Assembly (NCBI RefSeq): GCF_028682475.1
Contig: NZ_JANHLE010000012.1
Location: 98,872 to 162,871, forward strand
Origin: Pseudomonas putida
GTDB lineage: Bacteria; Pseudomonadota; Gammaproteobacteria; Pseudomonadales; Pseudomonadaceae
DNA: 64,000 nucleotides
Reading direction: 5' to 3'
A program made the translations under genes and the position numbers. Of the stretch, positions 56,437-64,000 are shown piece by piece; the first letter of the stretch is position 1; each line of letters begins with the position of its first letter. A model generated the notes under the pieces. That model was not told the origin of the DNA. It ran no database searches and worked only from the letters and a program-made list of their open reading frames with translations.

Positions 56437-56484
56437 TCGACGCCATGATGAGCCCCCATCCTCCTGCACAATCGGAGCCCGCGT

Positions 56485-57351
56485 TTGTCGCTCAAAGCCC
56501 TGCGCACCCTGGTTACCATCGCTCGCCACGGCACATTTGCCCGTGCTGCCGATGTCCTGAGCCTGACCCCCTCGGCGGTCAGCCTGCATATCCGCAGCCT
56601 GGAGGAGGAACTGCAGGTCAGCCTGTTCGACCGTAGCCGGCGTCAGGTCAGCCTGACCGAAGCCGGACATCTGGCGGTCGAGCGCGCCGAGGGTATCCTT
56701 GCCGCCTATGATGAGATGGCTGACGCGCTGGTCAGCGGCCCGGGGTTGCGTGGGCGGCTGAAGATCGGCGCCATCCACACTGCTCTGGCCGGGCGCCTGC
56801 CCGCAGCGCTGGTGCGGATCAAGGCCGAGCATCCGCATCTGCATATCAGCGTGCTCTCGGGCATGTCCGCCGAGCTTGCCCGGCGCGTCGAAGACGGTGA
56901 ACTGGATGCCGCTATCACCACTGAACCCGTACCGCCCTTCCCGCCCAATCTGGACTTCACCCCGCTTTACCAGAACCGTTTCTGGGCCGTCGCCGGTCCG
57001 GGCTTTGCCGGTGCGAACCTGAGGGATTTACTCGCCAGCCAGCCATTTCTGCGTTTTGATAAACGCGCCTGGGCCGGGCGTATCATCGAACAGGAACTGC
57101 GCAAGCAGCAGTTGCCGGTCAGTGAGCAGATGGAGCTGGACAGCCAGCAAGCCCTGACGCACATGGCCTCGATGGGCCTGGGCGTGGCCATCGTGCCCCT
57201 GGCTGACGAAGACTTGCAGCACCTGCCCGCCGTGACATTGCTGCCCTTTGGCGAACCGCAGCGCGTGCGCCATGTCGGCTTGCTCGAACATGCCAGCAGC
57301 CGTCGGCGCCACCTGACCGCCGTGCTTAAAGCTACCTTGGGTCAACCGTAA
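56485..57351 (+). CDS. LysR-family regulator downstream of the betaine-type permease
   Basis: A 288-residue regulator starting at TTG 56485. Residues 1-60 are the LysR helix-turn-helix (LRTLVTIARHGTFARAADVL, LTPSAVSLHIRSLEEEL), then a substrate-binding domain. It lies 48 bp after the permease on the same strand, so it may belong to the operon and regulate it. Confidence 0.82.
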   Translation: MSLKALRTLVTIARHGTFARAADVLSLTPSAVSLHIRSLEEELQVSLFDRSRRQVSLTEAGHLAVERAEGILAAYDEMADALVSGPGLRGRLKIGAIHTALAGRLPAALVRIKAEHPHLHISVLSGMSAELARRVEDGELDAAITTEPVPPFPPNLDFTPLYQNRFWAVAGPGFAGANLRDLLASQPFLRFDKRAWAGRIIEQELRKQQLPVSEQMELDSQQALTHMASMGLGVAIVPLADEDLQHLPAVTLLPFGEPQRVRHVGLLEHASSRRRHLTAVLKATLGQP

Positions 57352-57461
57352 AGTTTTCCTCATTGGTCGATTGAGAATTCAGCGTTTTTTTCTTTCAATG
57401 CCGCAGGCTAGCCTGATATCGACTTCCACCAGGAAGACCGGACTGACAGAGAAATCGCCTG

Positions 57462-58379
57462 ATGCTGAACTTGATCCTTGCCACCATTGTTCCCATCGCC
57501 CTGCTGATTGCACTGGGCCGCTGGCTGCGATTCCAGGGGTTGCTGGGTGAGGGTTTCTGGCCAGCAGCAGAGCGCCTGAGCTACTTCGTGTTACTTCCTT
57601 CGCTGTTCACCCATAGCCTGGCGACAGCTGACCTTGCCGGTCTGCCGGTGTTCGACATGGTTGCTGTATTGTTGCTCTCGACGCTTGCTGGCGCCACCTT
57701 GCTGGTGCTGTGCAGGGGCGCTGTCGCCAGCGATGGCGCCAGTTTCACTTCGGTGTTCCAGGGCGGCGTACGCTTCAACAACTACATTGGTGCGACGCTT
57801 GCCGCGGGGATTTATGGCACGGGCGGGATCGCCCTGGCTGCCGTGGCCAATGCCGCCATCGTCCCCACGGTGAATGTGCTGTGCGTCATGGTCTTTGCCC
57901 GCTACAGCGGTACGCGCAGTTCGGCCGCCGTTGTCATCAAGGCAATTTGCCGCAATCCACTGATCGTTGGCTGCGCCATCGGTATTGCCCTGCGCGTCAC
58001 CGGGATAGGGCTGCCAGCGGGTATCGAGCCGACCGTGAAAGCCCTCGGTCAGGCCGCTTTGCCGTTGGGTCTGCTGTGCGTCGGTGCCGCGCTGGGTAGC
58101 AGCGCACAGGGCCTCGGCCCACGGCCACTGCTGGCGGCGTCGCTGTTCAAGTTCGTGGTACTGCCACTGACGACCTATGGGGTCTGTCGAATACTCGGAC
58201 TCAGCGGCCAGGCAGCAGTCGTGGCCATTCTGTTCCAGGCCCTGCCGACCGCTTCGTCGTCTTATGTGATGGCACGGCAAATGGGCGGCAATGCACCGCT
58301 GATGGCCAACATCATTGCCTTGCAGACCTTGCTCGCGGCGCTGACGCTACCGGTGATGCTGAGCCTGACGCTGGCTTGA
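57462..58379 (+). CDS. AEC-family transporter (malonate/auxin-efflux type)
   Basis: A 305-residue inner-membrane protein with about 10 helices. VFQGGVRFNNYIG and LPTASSSYVMARQMGG are the conserved motifs of the AEC family (the MdcF-type). It probably carries a small carboxylate. The ribosome site is weak. It follows the LysR gene by 110 bp. Confidence 0.83.
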   Translation: MLNLILATIVPIALLIALGRWLRFQGLLGEGFWPAAERLSYFVLLPSLFTHSLATADLAGLPVFDMVAVLLLSTLAGATLLVLCRGAVASDGASFTSVFQGGVRFNNYIGATLAAGIYGTGGIALAAVANAAIVPTVNVLCVMVFARYSGTRSSAAVVIKAICRNPLIVGCAIGIALRVTGIGLPAGIEPTVKALGQAALPLGLLCVGAALGSSAQGLGPRPLLAASLFKFVVLPLTTYGVCRILGLSGQAAVVAILFQALPTASSSYVMARQMGGNAPLMANIIALQTLLAALTLPVMLSLTLA

Positions 58380-58395
58380 GTCTGCCTGCGGGAAC

Positions 58396-58420
58396 GGCGG
58401 CGCAGCCCCGGTGCGCCGCC
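58396..58420. terminator. Hairpin between convergent genes
   Basis: GGCGGCGCA-GCCCCGG-TGCGCCGCC is a 9-bp stem with a seven-base loop between the AEC gene and the convergent polyamine-binding-protein gene. It could end both transcripts. Confidence 0.6.
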
Positions 58421-58432
58421 ACCGCATAACGC

Positions 58433-59533
58433 TTACTTATCCGACTTGATGCTGGTCCAGACCCGGGTCCGCACACGTTCAAGCTTCTGTGGCAACGGTT
58501 GCACCACGTAAAGCTTGGCCAGGGCTTCCTGCGTCGGGGTCAGGTTCGGGTTAGCGGTAATTTCCGGATTGATCAGCGCCAACGAATCTTTGTTGGCGTT
58601 TGGGTAGCCGAGAAAGTCACTGATCGGGGCGATGACTTTCGGCTCCATCAGGTTGTTGAGAAACGCGTGGGCTTCAGCAACATTCTTTGCGCTTTTCGGA
58701 ATCGCAAAGGTGTCGAACCAGATCGGCGCCCCTTCTTTAGGCAGACGCCAGTCAACCACTACACCATTGCCCGCCTCCTTGGCGCGGTTGCCGAACTGGT
58801 AAAAGCTGCCGGAATAGCCAATGGCGACACAGATGTCACCGTTGGCGATGTCGGTCATGTATTTGGCGGAGTTGAAGTAGGTGACGTAGGGACGAACCTT
58901 CAACATCAAGGCCTTGGCTTTTTCATAGTCCTCAGGGTTCTGGCTGTTGGGGTCCAGGCCCAAGTAGTGCAAGGCCAGCGGCAGGATTTCCGAAGGTGAG
59001 TCGAGCATGGCCACGCCGCAGGATTTGAGCTTCTCCATGTTCTCGGGCTTGAACACCAGGTCCCAGCTGTCCACCGGCGCCTGCTCACCCAGCGCTGCCT
59101 TGACCTTGGCCGGGTTGAAGCCGATCAACACCGTGCCGTACATATAGGGCACACCGTACTGGTTGCCCGGGTCGTTGCTGTCGAGCAACTTGAGCAATAC
59201 CGGGTCCTGATGGCGCCAGTTGGGCAACTTGCTCTTGTCCAGTTTCTGAAAGACACCGGCTTTGATCTGGGTATCGAGGAACTGGTTCGACGGCACCACC
59301 AGGTCATACCCCGAGTTGCCGGTGAGCAACTTGGCTTCCAGGGATTCGTTGGTGTCGAAGGTGTCCCAGGTGACTTTGATGCCGGACTGCGCGGCAAAAT
59401 CCTTGGGCACCGATGGCAAGATGTAATCCGCCCAGTTGTACACCCTCAACTCTCGTACTTCAGCATGCACGGCGCCGGCCAACAGCGTCAGTGCCCCAAC
59501 GCCGACCGCAAGCATACGTTTCAGTGTGGCCAT
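58433..59533 (-). CDS. Polyamine ABC substrate-binding protein (SpuD/SpuE/PotF-like)
   Basis: A 366-residue periplasmic protein. The signal peptide ends at VHAEV (about residue 24). LRVYNWADYILPSVPKDFA, WDTFDTNES and YDLVVPSNQFL are PotF/SpuE motifs, and Trp/Asp/Glu residues of the polyamine pocket are conserved. It stands alone, without permease or ATPase, and must serve a transporter encoded elsewhere. Confidence 0.9.
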   Translation of the reverse strand: MATLKRMLAVGVGALTLLAGAVHAEVRELRVYNWADYILPSVPKDFAAQSGIKVTWDTFDTNESLEAKLLTGNSGYDLVVPSNQFLDTQIKAGVFQKLDKSKLPNWRHQDPVLLKLLDSNDPGNQYGVPYMYGTVLIGFNPAKVKAALGEQAPVDSWDLVFKPENMEKLKSCGVAMLDSPSEILPLALHYLGLDPNSQNPEDYEKAKALMLKVRPYVTYFNSAKYMTDIANGDICVAIGYSGSFYQFGNRAKEAGNGVVVDWRLPKEGAPIWFDTFAIPKSAKNVAEAHAFLNNLMEPKVIAPISDFLGYPNANKDSLALINPEITANPNLTPTQEALAKLYVVQPLPQKLERVRTRVWTSIKSDK

Positions 59534-59641
59534 GGATTATTCCCCCGAGTTTGGCCTTCTGATTCTTGCTGAGGGTTTTCGCGGATCACAGTGTGTGGTT
59601 GGCCAAAAAGAGATCGTAATGGCCAATTTTCGTGGACAGCG

Positions 59642-60958
59642 TTAACCCCTGCGCGGCAACGCGATACTGACCCGCAATCCGCCAAGAGGGCTGTCCTGCA
59701 AGGTCATCTGCCCACCCCATACCTCGACGATATCCCGCACGATACCCAGGCCCAGGCCATGCCCATCGACCTGTTCATCCAACCGGGTACCGCGCTCTAG
59801 CACTTGCTGGCGATCAGCTTCGGGAATACCTGGGCCATCGTCGTCGATCACCAGCAGATAGCGCTCGGGCTGCTCTTCGATCGTCAACCGCACTTCGCTG
59901 TCAGCCCATTTGCAGGCGTTATCCAGCAGGTTGCCGAGCAGTTCGAGCAGGTCCTCTCGGTCCCAGGGCAACAACAAGTCGGGCGGCACACACTGGCTGA
60001 GTTCCAGGCCTTCGCCATGGATCATGCTCAAGGTCGAAAGCAGCCCGGGCAGCTCGGCATCGCAGTCGAATTGCGCACCGGGCAAGGCATCACCCGCCAG
60101 CCGGGCGCGATTGAGCTCACGACTCAGACGCTGCTGGATCTGTTGCAGTTGCTCGCGCAATTGTACGCGGACCTGCGGTGCGTCCTTCAATTGTTCGCTG
60201 GACGCCAGGCTCAGCAGCACTGCCAACGGCGTCTTCAGCGCGTGCCCGAGATTACCCAGGGCGTTGCGCGAACGGCGCAGGCTGTCTTCGGTGTGAGCCA
60301 ACAGGTGGTTGATCTGTGCGACCAGGGGCTCGAGCTCGCTCGGCACCTGGGTGTCAAGCTGCGAGCGCTTGCCTTGTTGCAGCTGCGCGATCTGTCCGCG
60401 CACCCGCTCGAGCGGGCGCAATGAGCGGGTGACGGTGATGCGTTGCAGCACCAGTACCAGTATCAGGGCGACCAGGCCCAGGCCCAGCCCGATTTGCTGC
60501 ATGCGCCGAAACTGATCGCGCACCGGGGTGTAGTCCTGGGCGACACTGATCGAAATAGACTGGCCAAAGCGCCGGTAATCACTGCGCAACACCAGCAATT
60601 GCTGGTTCTCCGGGCCGAGTTGCAGATCGGTATGCAGGCCGCTACTGGCCGGTGCAGGCATGTCCAGGTCCCATAGCGATCGAGAACGCCAGCTGCCACC
60701 TTCAAAATCGATGCGGAAGTAATAGCCGGAGAACGGCCGCTGGTAGGCCGAGGAAAGCCGCCGCTCATCCAGCTCAAGCCCCGACTGCCCGCGCACCAGC
60801 GCAATCAGCAGGTTTTCGCTTTCCTTGCGCAAACCTGTCTCCAGATAGCGCTGCAAACCCACTTCGAACAACCACAGGCTCAGCTGCGCCAGGGCCAGAC
60901 CTACCAGCACCAGCACCGCAACCAAGCCAAGACTCAAACGCGCCTGGATCGACTTCAC
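59642..60958 (-). CDS. bqsS: Sensor histidine kinase (BqsS/CarS-like)
   Basis: A 438-residue inner-membrane kinase starting with GTG that overlaps the stop of the regulator gene (ATGA-type). TM1 is about 8-30 and TM2 about 156-174 with a periplasmic part between. His239 in [13 protein letters not shown] is phosphorylated; the N and G boxes follow. BqsS/CarS of P. aeruginosa senses Fe(II)/Ca2+. A strict RExxE iron motif is not found; the related RKESE (44-48) sits at the matching place. Confidence 0.75.
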   Translation of the reverse strand: MKSIQARLSLGLVAVLVLVGLALAQLSLWLFEVGLQRYLETGLRKESENLLIALVRGQSGLELDERRLSSAYQRPFSGYYFRIDFEGGSWRSRSLWDLDMPAPASSGLHTDLQLGPENQQLLVLRSDYRRFGQSISISVAQDYTPVRDQFRRMQQIGLGLGLVALILVLVLQRITVTRSLRPLERVRGQIAQLQQGKRSQLDTQVPSELEPLVAQINHLLAHTEDSLRRSRNALGNLGHALKTPLAVLLSLASSEQLKDAPQVRVQLREQLQQIQQRLSRELNRARLAGDALPGAQFDCDAELPGLLSTLSMIHGEGLELSQCVPPDLLLPWDREDLLELLGNLLDNACKWADSEVRLTIEEQPERYLLVIDDDGPGIPEADRQQVLERGTRLDEQVDGHGLGLGIVRDIVEVWGGQMTLQDSPLGGLRVSIALPRRG

Positions 60959-61623
60959 TCGGCGCTCCCGGCATAACGGTAACCCTGGCCGCGGCGCGTC
61001 TCGATGACGCTGCGGCCAAGCTTGCGGCGCAGGTGATTGACGTGAACTTCCAGCACATTGGAGTCACGCTCGGTTTCACCGTCATAGAGGTGTTCAGCCA
61101 AGTGACTCTTGGACAGGATCTGTTGCGGGTGCAGCATGAAGTAGCGCAACAGGCGAAACTCTGCAGCGGTGAGCTGGATATCGACGCCATCGCGGGTCAC
61201 GCACTGGCGTCCTTCATCCAGCTGCAGGCCTGCGGCCTCAAGGGTTGGCTGATTGGCCAGGCCACGGGCGCGACGCAGCAACGACTGCACCCGCAACATC
61301 AGCTCTTCCGGGTGAAAGGGCTTGCTCAGGTAGTCATCGGCACCGGCCTTCAGTCCCTCGATGCGCTCCGCCCAGGAGCTACGCGCGGTCAGAATCAGCA
61401 CAGGCGTGGCCAAGCCACTGGCGCGCCACTGGGCCAGTACTTCAAGCCCGGACAGTCCGGGCAAGCCGAGGTCGAGAATGATCAGGTCATAGGGTTCGCT
61501 GCTGCCCTGATAGACCGCGTCACGGCCATCGGCCAGCCAGTCGACCGCGTAGCCCTGGCGCTGCAGGCCCTGGGTCAGTTCATCTGCCAGCGGCACGTTG
61601 TCTTCGACCAGTAACAGGCGCAT
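60955..61623 (-). CDS. bqsR: OmpR-type response regulator (BqsR/CarR-like)
   Basis: A 222-residue regulator. Receiver domain with Asp8 and phosphorylated Asp51 (IILDLGLPG), Lys in SKPF, and a winged helix at about 125-220 ([24 protein letters not shown]). It resembles BqsR closely. The ATG overlaps the stop of the PepSY gene upstream. With the PepSY proteins and kinase it forms a four-gene operon. Confidence 0.85.
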   Translation of the reverse strand: MRLLLVEDNVPLADELTQGLQRQGYAVDWLADGRDAVYQGSSEPYDLIILDLGLPGLSGLEVLAQWRASGLATPVLILTARSSWAERIEGLKAGADDYLSKPFHPEELMLRVQSLLRRARGLANQPTLEAAGLQLDEGRQCVTRDGVDIQLTAAEFRLLRYFMLHPQQILSKSHLAEHLYDGETERDSNVLEVHVNHLRRKLGRSVIETRRGQGYRYAGSAE

Positions 61624-61937
61624 CAGTCATCTTCCTCGTCTTTGAGCAACGCTCCATTGGATGCATTGAGTTTGATCTCGCGCACTACGCCTTCGGGGGT
61701 CAGCAACTCGACTTCGTACTCGTAGCGGCCGTGCTTGTGCTCCAGCTCCGCCTCCAGCAACTTCGCCCCGGGATAGCGTCCCAGGGCATCATTGAGTAAC
61801 TGCTCCAGCGGCAGGATGACGCCCTGCTGTCGTAACTGCAGGGCTTCGTCCTGATCAAGGTCACGGGCCGATGCCAGCGAACAAAGTGCCAACAGCGCAA
61901 CGAGAACGGTCTGTGCTGTTCGCGTGCAAACGCTCAT
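61623..61937 (-). CDS. PepSY-domain exported protein (second copy, BqsQ/P-like)
   Basis: A 104-residue exported protein. The signal peptide ends near ASARD (about 24). The PepSY domain covers about 40-104 ([25 protein letters not shown]). It overlaps the upstream PepSY stop by one base (TAATG) and the regulator start by three bases. The acidic tail DEEDD may bind metal. Confidence 0.82.
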   Translation of the reverse strand: MSVCTRTAQTVLVALLALCSLASARDLDQDEALQLRQQGVILPLEQLLNDALGRYPGAKLLEAELEHKHGRYEYEVELLTPEGVVREIKLNASNGALLKDEEDD

Positions 61938-62245
61938 TATTTGTCCTGGACATCCTTGAGGATTTCACCGGTCTTGGCGTCCAGATCCACATCCCATTCG
62001 ACGTTCTGGGCATCGCGCAAGTCGATCTTGTAGACCAGACGGCCGTAGACATCTTCAAGCTCGGACTCTTTGATCGTGGCACCTGGATGCTTGGCCAGCG
62101 CTTTGGCATTCAAGTCATCCAGGGACAGGATGGTTTTGTCCTGAACCAGCTTGGTGACTTCATGCATCGGGATATCTTTGGCCAGTGCAACATTGGCACC
62201 CATGGCAAGTGCAGCGGTCACGAACAGGGCAGTCAAAGTTTTCAT
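61937..62245 (-). CDS. PepSY-domain exported protein (first copy, BqsP-like)
   Basis: A 102-residue exported protein and first gene of the bqs-like operon. The signal peptide ends near ALAKD (about 22). The PepSY domain is at about 40-102 (HPGATIKESELEDVYGRLVYKIDL). ATG 62245 follows GGAGAGA. In P. aeruginosa the matching operon is induced through BqsR/CarR by Fe(II) or Ca2+. The promoter in 62246-62404 has no BqsR site that I can name. Confidence 0.83.
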   Translation of the reverse strand: MKTLTALFVTAALAMGANVALAKDIPMHEVTKLVQDKTILSLDDLNAKALAKHPGATIKESELEDVYGRLVYKIDLRDAQNVEWDVDLDAKTGEILKDVQDK

Positions 62246-62404
62246 GGTGTCTCTCCGTTGAGATCAATAATGTTTCTACGGGGCCTAGATTAACCAACCG
62301 AACTTAATTGAAGCTGAAAACAACTGGCGACATGATAGCGCACCCCTGCCCCACAACTGGACCGCCGTTCTTTATAATTGCCGGCTCCAGACAGTGAGGC
62401 CCGT

Positions 62405-63484
62405 ATGAGTGCAATCCATATCAAGTACCCGGCCCTGACGCTCAAGGCCGGCAGTCGCGCCTTGCAGCGCATCCGCGAGCGTGGATTACAGGCTGCCGAT
62501 GTGGGTGTGCTACCGGGCGCTGCGGGCGGCCCCAAGGCTCTCGGCATACAAGGCCTGGACTTGGCGTTGTTTGGCCACTGGTTGCCCAGTGCACCCCGTG
62601 AACGGGCGTTGATCGGCGCATCCATTGGCTCCTGGCGCTTTGCCAGTGCCTGCCTGCCCAATCCGGCCCAAGCTCTACAACGCCTCGGACAACTTTATAC
62701 CGAGCAGGACTTCGCCAAAGGCGTCACCCAGGCCGAGGTCAGCCGTAGCTGCCAGCGCATGCTCGACGAGCTGCTGCAAGGACGCGATGCGCAGATCCTC
62801 GAGAGCCCCGATTACCGCCTGAATATCATGGTGGTCAAAAGCCATGGACTGCTGGCGCATGATCATCCCGCACGCTTGGGTATGGGGCTGTCTTCGGTAA
62901 TCGCCGACAACCTGATCGGCCGTCCCCGACTGGCCCGGCACTTCGAACGGATCATCCTGCACGATGCTCGCAGCAACCCGCCGCTGCAGCCCCTGACCGA
63001 CTTTCCATCTCGTTGCCTGCCGCTGAATGTGGCCAACCTGCGCCATGCCCTGCTGGCTTCTGGGTCGATTCCGATGGTAATGGAGGGTGTACGCGATATT
63101 CCTGGCGTTGGTCATGGCACTTACCGCGATGGTGGCCTGCTCGACTACCATCTGGACCTGCCTTACCAAGGCGACGACATCGTGCTCTATCCGCACTTTA
63201 CCGATAAGGTGATCCCAGGCTGGTTCGATAAAGCTCTGCCCTGGCGGCGTGGCGATGCTCAACGGTTGCGCAATGTCCTGCTGCTGGCGCCTTCCGCTCA
63301 GTACCTGGCCAGCCTGCCTTACGGCAAGTTGCCAGACCGCAGCGACTTCAAGCGTTTCATGGGCGATGCGGGCAGCCGCCAGCGCTACTGGCACAAGGCA
63401 ATGTCCGAAAGCCAGCGTCTGGGCGACGAGCTGCTTGAACTGATAGAAACCGGCAGGCTGCACGCGCAACTGCAACCGCTGTAA
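62405..63484 (+). CDS. Patatin-like phospholipase family protein
   Basis: A 359-residue cytoplasmic protein. GASIGSWR (about 72-79) is the GxSxG nucleophile motif, and YRDGGLLDYH (about 240-249) supplies the Asp of the Ser-Asp dyad (DGG). The oxyanion loop PGAAGGPKALG (about 37-47) precedes. Activity as a lipase or acyl hydrolase is inferred. ATG 62405 has GAGG upstream. Downstream, 52 bp away, lies queD. Confidence 0.85.
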   Translation: MSAIHIKYPALTLKAGSRALQRIRERGLQAADVGVLPGAAGGPKALGIQGLDLALFGHWLPSAPRERALIGASIGSWRFASACLPNPAQALQRLGQLYTEQDFAKGVTQAEVSRSCQRMLDELLQGRDAQILESPDYRLNIMVVKSHGLLAHDHPARLGMGLSSVIADNLIGRPRLARHFERIILHDARSNPPLQPLTDFPSRCLPLNVANLRHALLASGSIPMVMEGVRDIPGVGHGTYRDGGLLDYHLDLPYQGDDIVLYPHFTDKVIPGWFDKALPWRRGDAQRLRNVLLLAPSAQYLASLPYGKLPDRSDFKRFMGDAGSRQRYWHKAMSESQRLGDELLELIETGRLHAQLQPL

Positions 63485-63536
63485 CGGTCATGCTGGTAAA
63501 CTGCTTACCAGCATTGGCTTTCAGAGTTGAGACATC

Positions 63537-63893
63537 GTGGAAATTTTCAAAGAGTTCACCTTCGAGTCGGCACACCGTCTGCCGCACGTTCCTGAAGGGC
63601 ACAAGTGCGGTCGCCTGCACGGCCACTCGTTCAAGGTTGCCCTGCACCTGACCGGCCCACTGGACCCGCATACTGGCTGGATTCGCGACTTTTCCGAGAT
63701 CAAGGCGATCTTCAAGCCGCTGTATGAACAGCTGGACCACAACTACCTGAACGACATTCCTGGCCTGGAAAACCCTACCAGCGAAGTGATCGCCAAATGG
63801 ATCTGGGACCAGGTCAAGCCGTTGCTGCCGGAACTGTCCAAGGTGCGCATTCATGAGACCTGCACCAGTGGTTGCGAGTACTACGGCGACTGA
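63537..63893 (+). CDS. queD: 6-carboxy-5,6,7,8-tetrahydropterin synthase
   Basis: A 118-residue enzyme of queuosine biosynthesis, converting dihydroneopterin triphosphate to carboxytetrahydropterin. The zinc ligands are His13 (SAHRLPH), and His in CGRLHGHSF; the catalytic Cys is in CGRLHGH; DHNYLND and [12 protein letters not shown] are QueD signatures. It starts with GTG. Length matches the family (about 120). Confidence 0.92.
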   Translation: MEIFKEFTFESAHRLPHVPEGHKCGRLHGHSFKVALHLTGPLDPHTGWIRDFSEIKAIFKPLYEQLDHNYLNDIPGLENPTSEVIAKWIWDQVKPLLPELSKVRIHETCTSGCEYYGD

Positions 63894-63914
63894 CGTGGCA
63901 TTCGATGCAATAAG

Positions 63915-63939
63915 ACCACCCTACGGGGTGGTTTTTTTT
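63915..63939 (+). terminator. Rho-independent terminator of queD
   Basis: ACCACCC-TACG-GGGTGGT stem followed by a run of eight T (63932-63939), 22 bp after the queD stop. It is the clearest intrinsic terminator in the window. Confidence 0.9.
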
Positions 63940-63954
63940 GGCTTGGCATTCTCA

Positions 63955-63980
63955 GTGGGAGCGGGCTTGCCCCGCGATCG
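63955..63980 (+). repeat. REP element at the right end
   Basis: One REP arm of the GTGGGAGCGGGCTTGCCCCG type. A partner could lie beyond the window edge. Confidence 0.75.
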
Positions 63981-64000
63981 CATTCCTACCGTCACAGCGC

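Overview
The window looks like chromosomal DNA of a Pseudomonas, most likely of the P. putida group. It is GC-rich, and it carries scattered Pseudomonas REP hairpins. It also encodes clear homologues of PvdQ, the Hfq/Crc-antagonist RNA CrcY, LiuR/MvaB, CopAB and a BqsRS-like two-component system. The gene order around 20-57 kb agrees with what I remember of P. putida KT2440 PP_3540 to about PP_3561; this is from memory and unchecked. I see no rRNA, tRNA, CRISPR array, insertion sequence or intact prophage.

Layout. 0-5 kb: an FNR/ANR-type oxygen regulator cut by the left edge, the tRNA hydroxylase TrhP, the pyoverdine acylase PvdQ and its divergent Fur-like partner. 5-8 kb: small proteins of unknown role, then a Mor-like regulator followed by two tandem DUF2589 proteins. 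7.9-19 kb: the outer-membrane TamAB module, GNAT, exonuclease III, a phosphate-binding/OmpA fusion, TerC behind a structured leader, an acyl-CoA dehydrogenase and a LysR regulator. 20-26 kb: LiuR-MvaB with a perfect operator palindrome, the crcY RNA locus (upstream half-sites, IHF site, sigma-54 promoter, A-rich motifs, hairpin), MgtC, CcoG, a MocR regulator and an SDR. 26-30 kb: a copper operon (copA, copB, a DUF411 protein, a YqaA-type membrane protein) behind a cop-box. 30-36 kb: DinB, ZapE, a PQQ-type sugar dehydrogenase, and a ureohydrolase/polyamine-binding-protein pair with its LysR. 36-41 kb: a fecI-fecR-TonB receptor iron-uptake unit and two small proteins. 41-48 kb: a FixL/FixJ-like two-component system divergent from an acyl-CoA ligase/acyl-CoA dehydrogenase operon, with a striking repeat between them, then an orphan fecR. 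48-57 kb: an NhaC-type antiporter, a chemoreceptor, a subtilase without signal peptide, and a betaine-type binding protein plus permease with a LysR. 57-64 kb: an AEC transporter, an orphan polyamine-binding protein, a PepSY-PepSY-BqsR-BqsS operon, a patatin and QueD.

Much of the content is regulation of carbon, iron, copper and polyamine use. The best candidates for undescribed biology are the Mor-like/DUF2589 cluster (about 6.1-7.9 kb), the cytoplasmic-looking subtilase (52.4-54.4 kb) and the three-copy 11-bp-phased repeat between the two-component genes and the ligase operon (43.86-43.88 kb).
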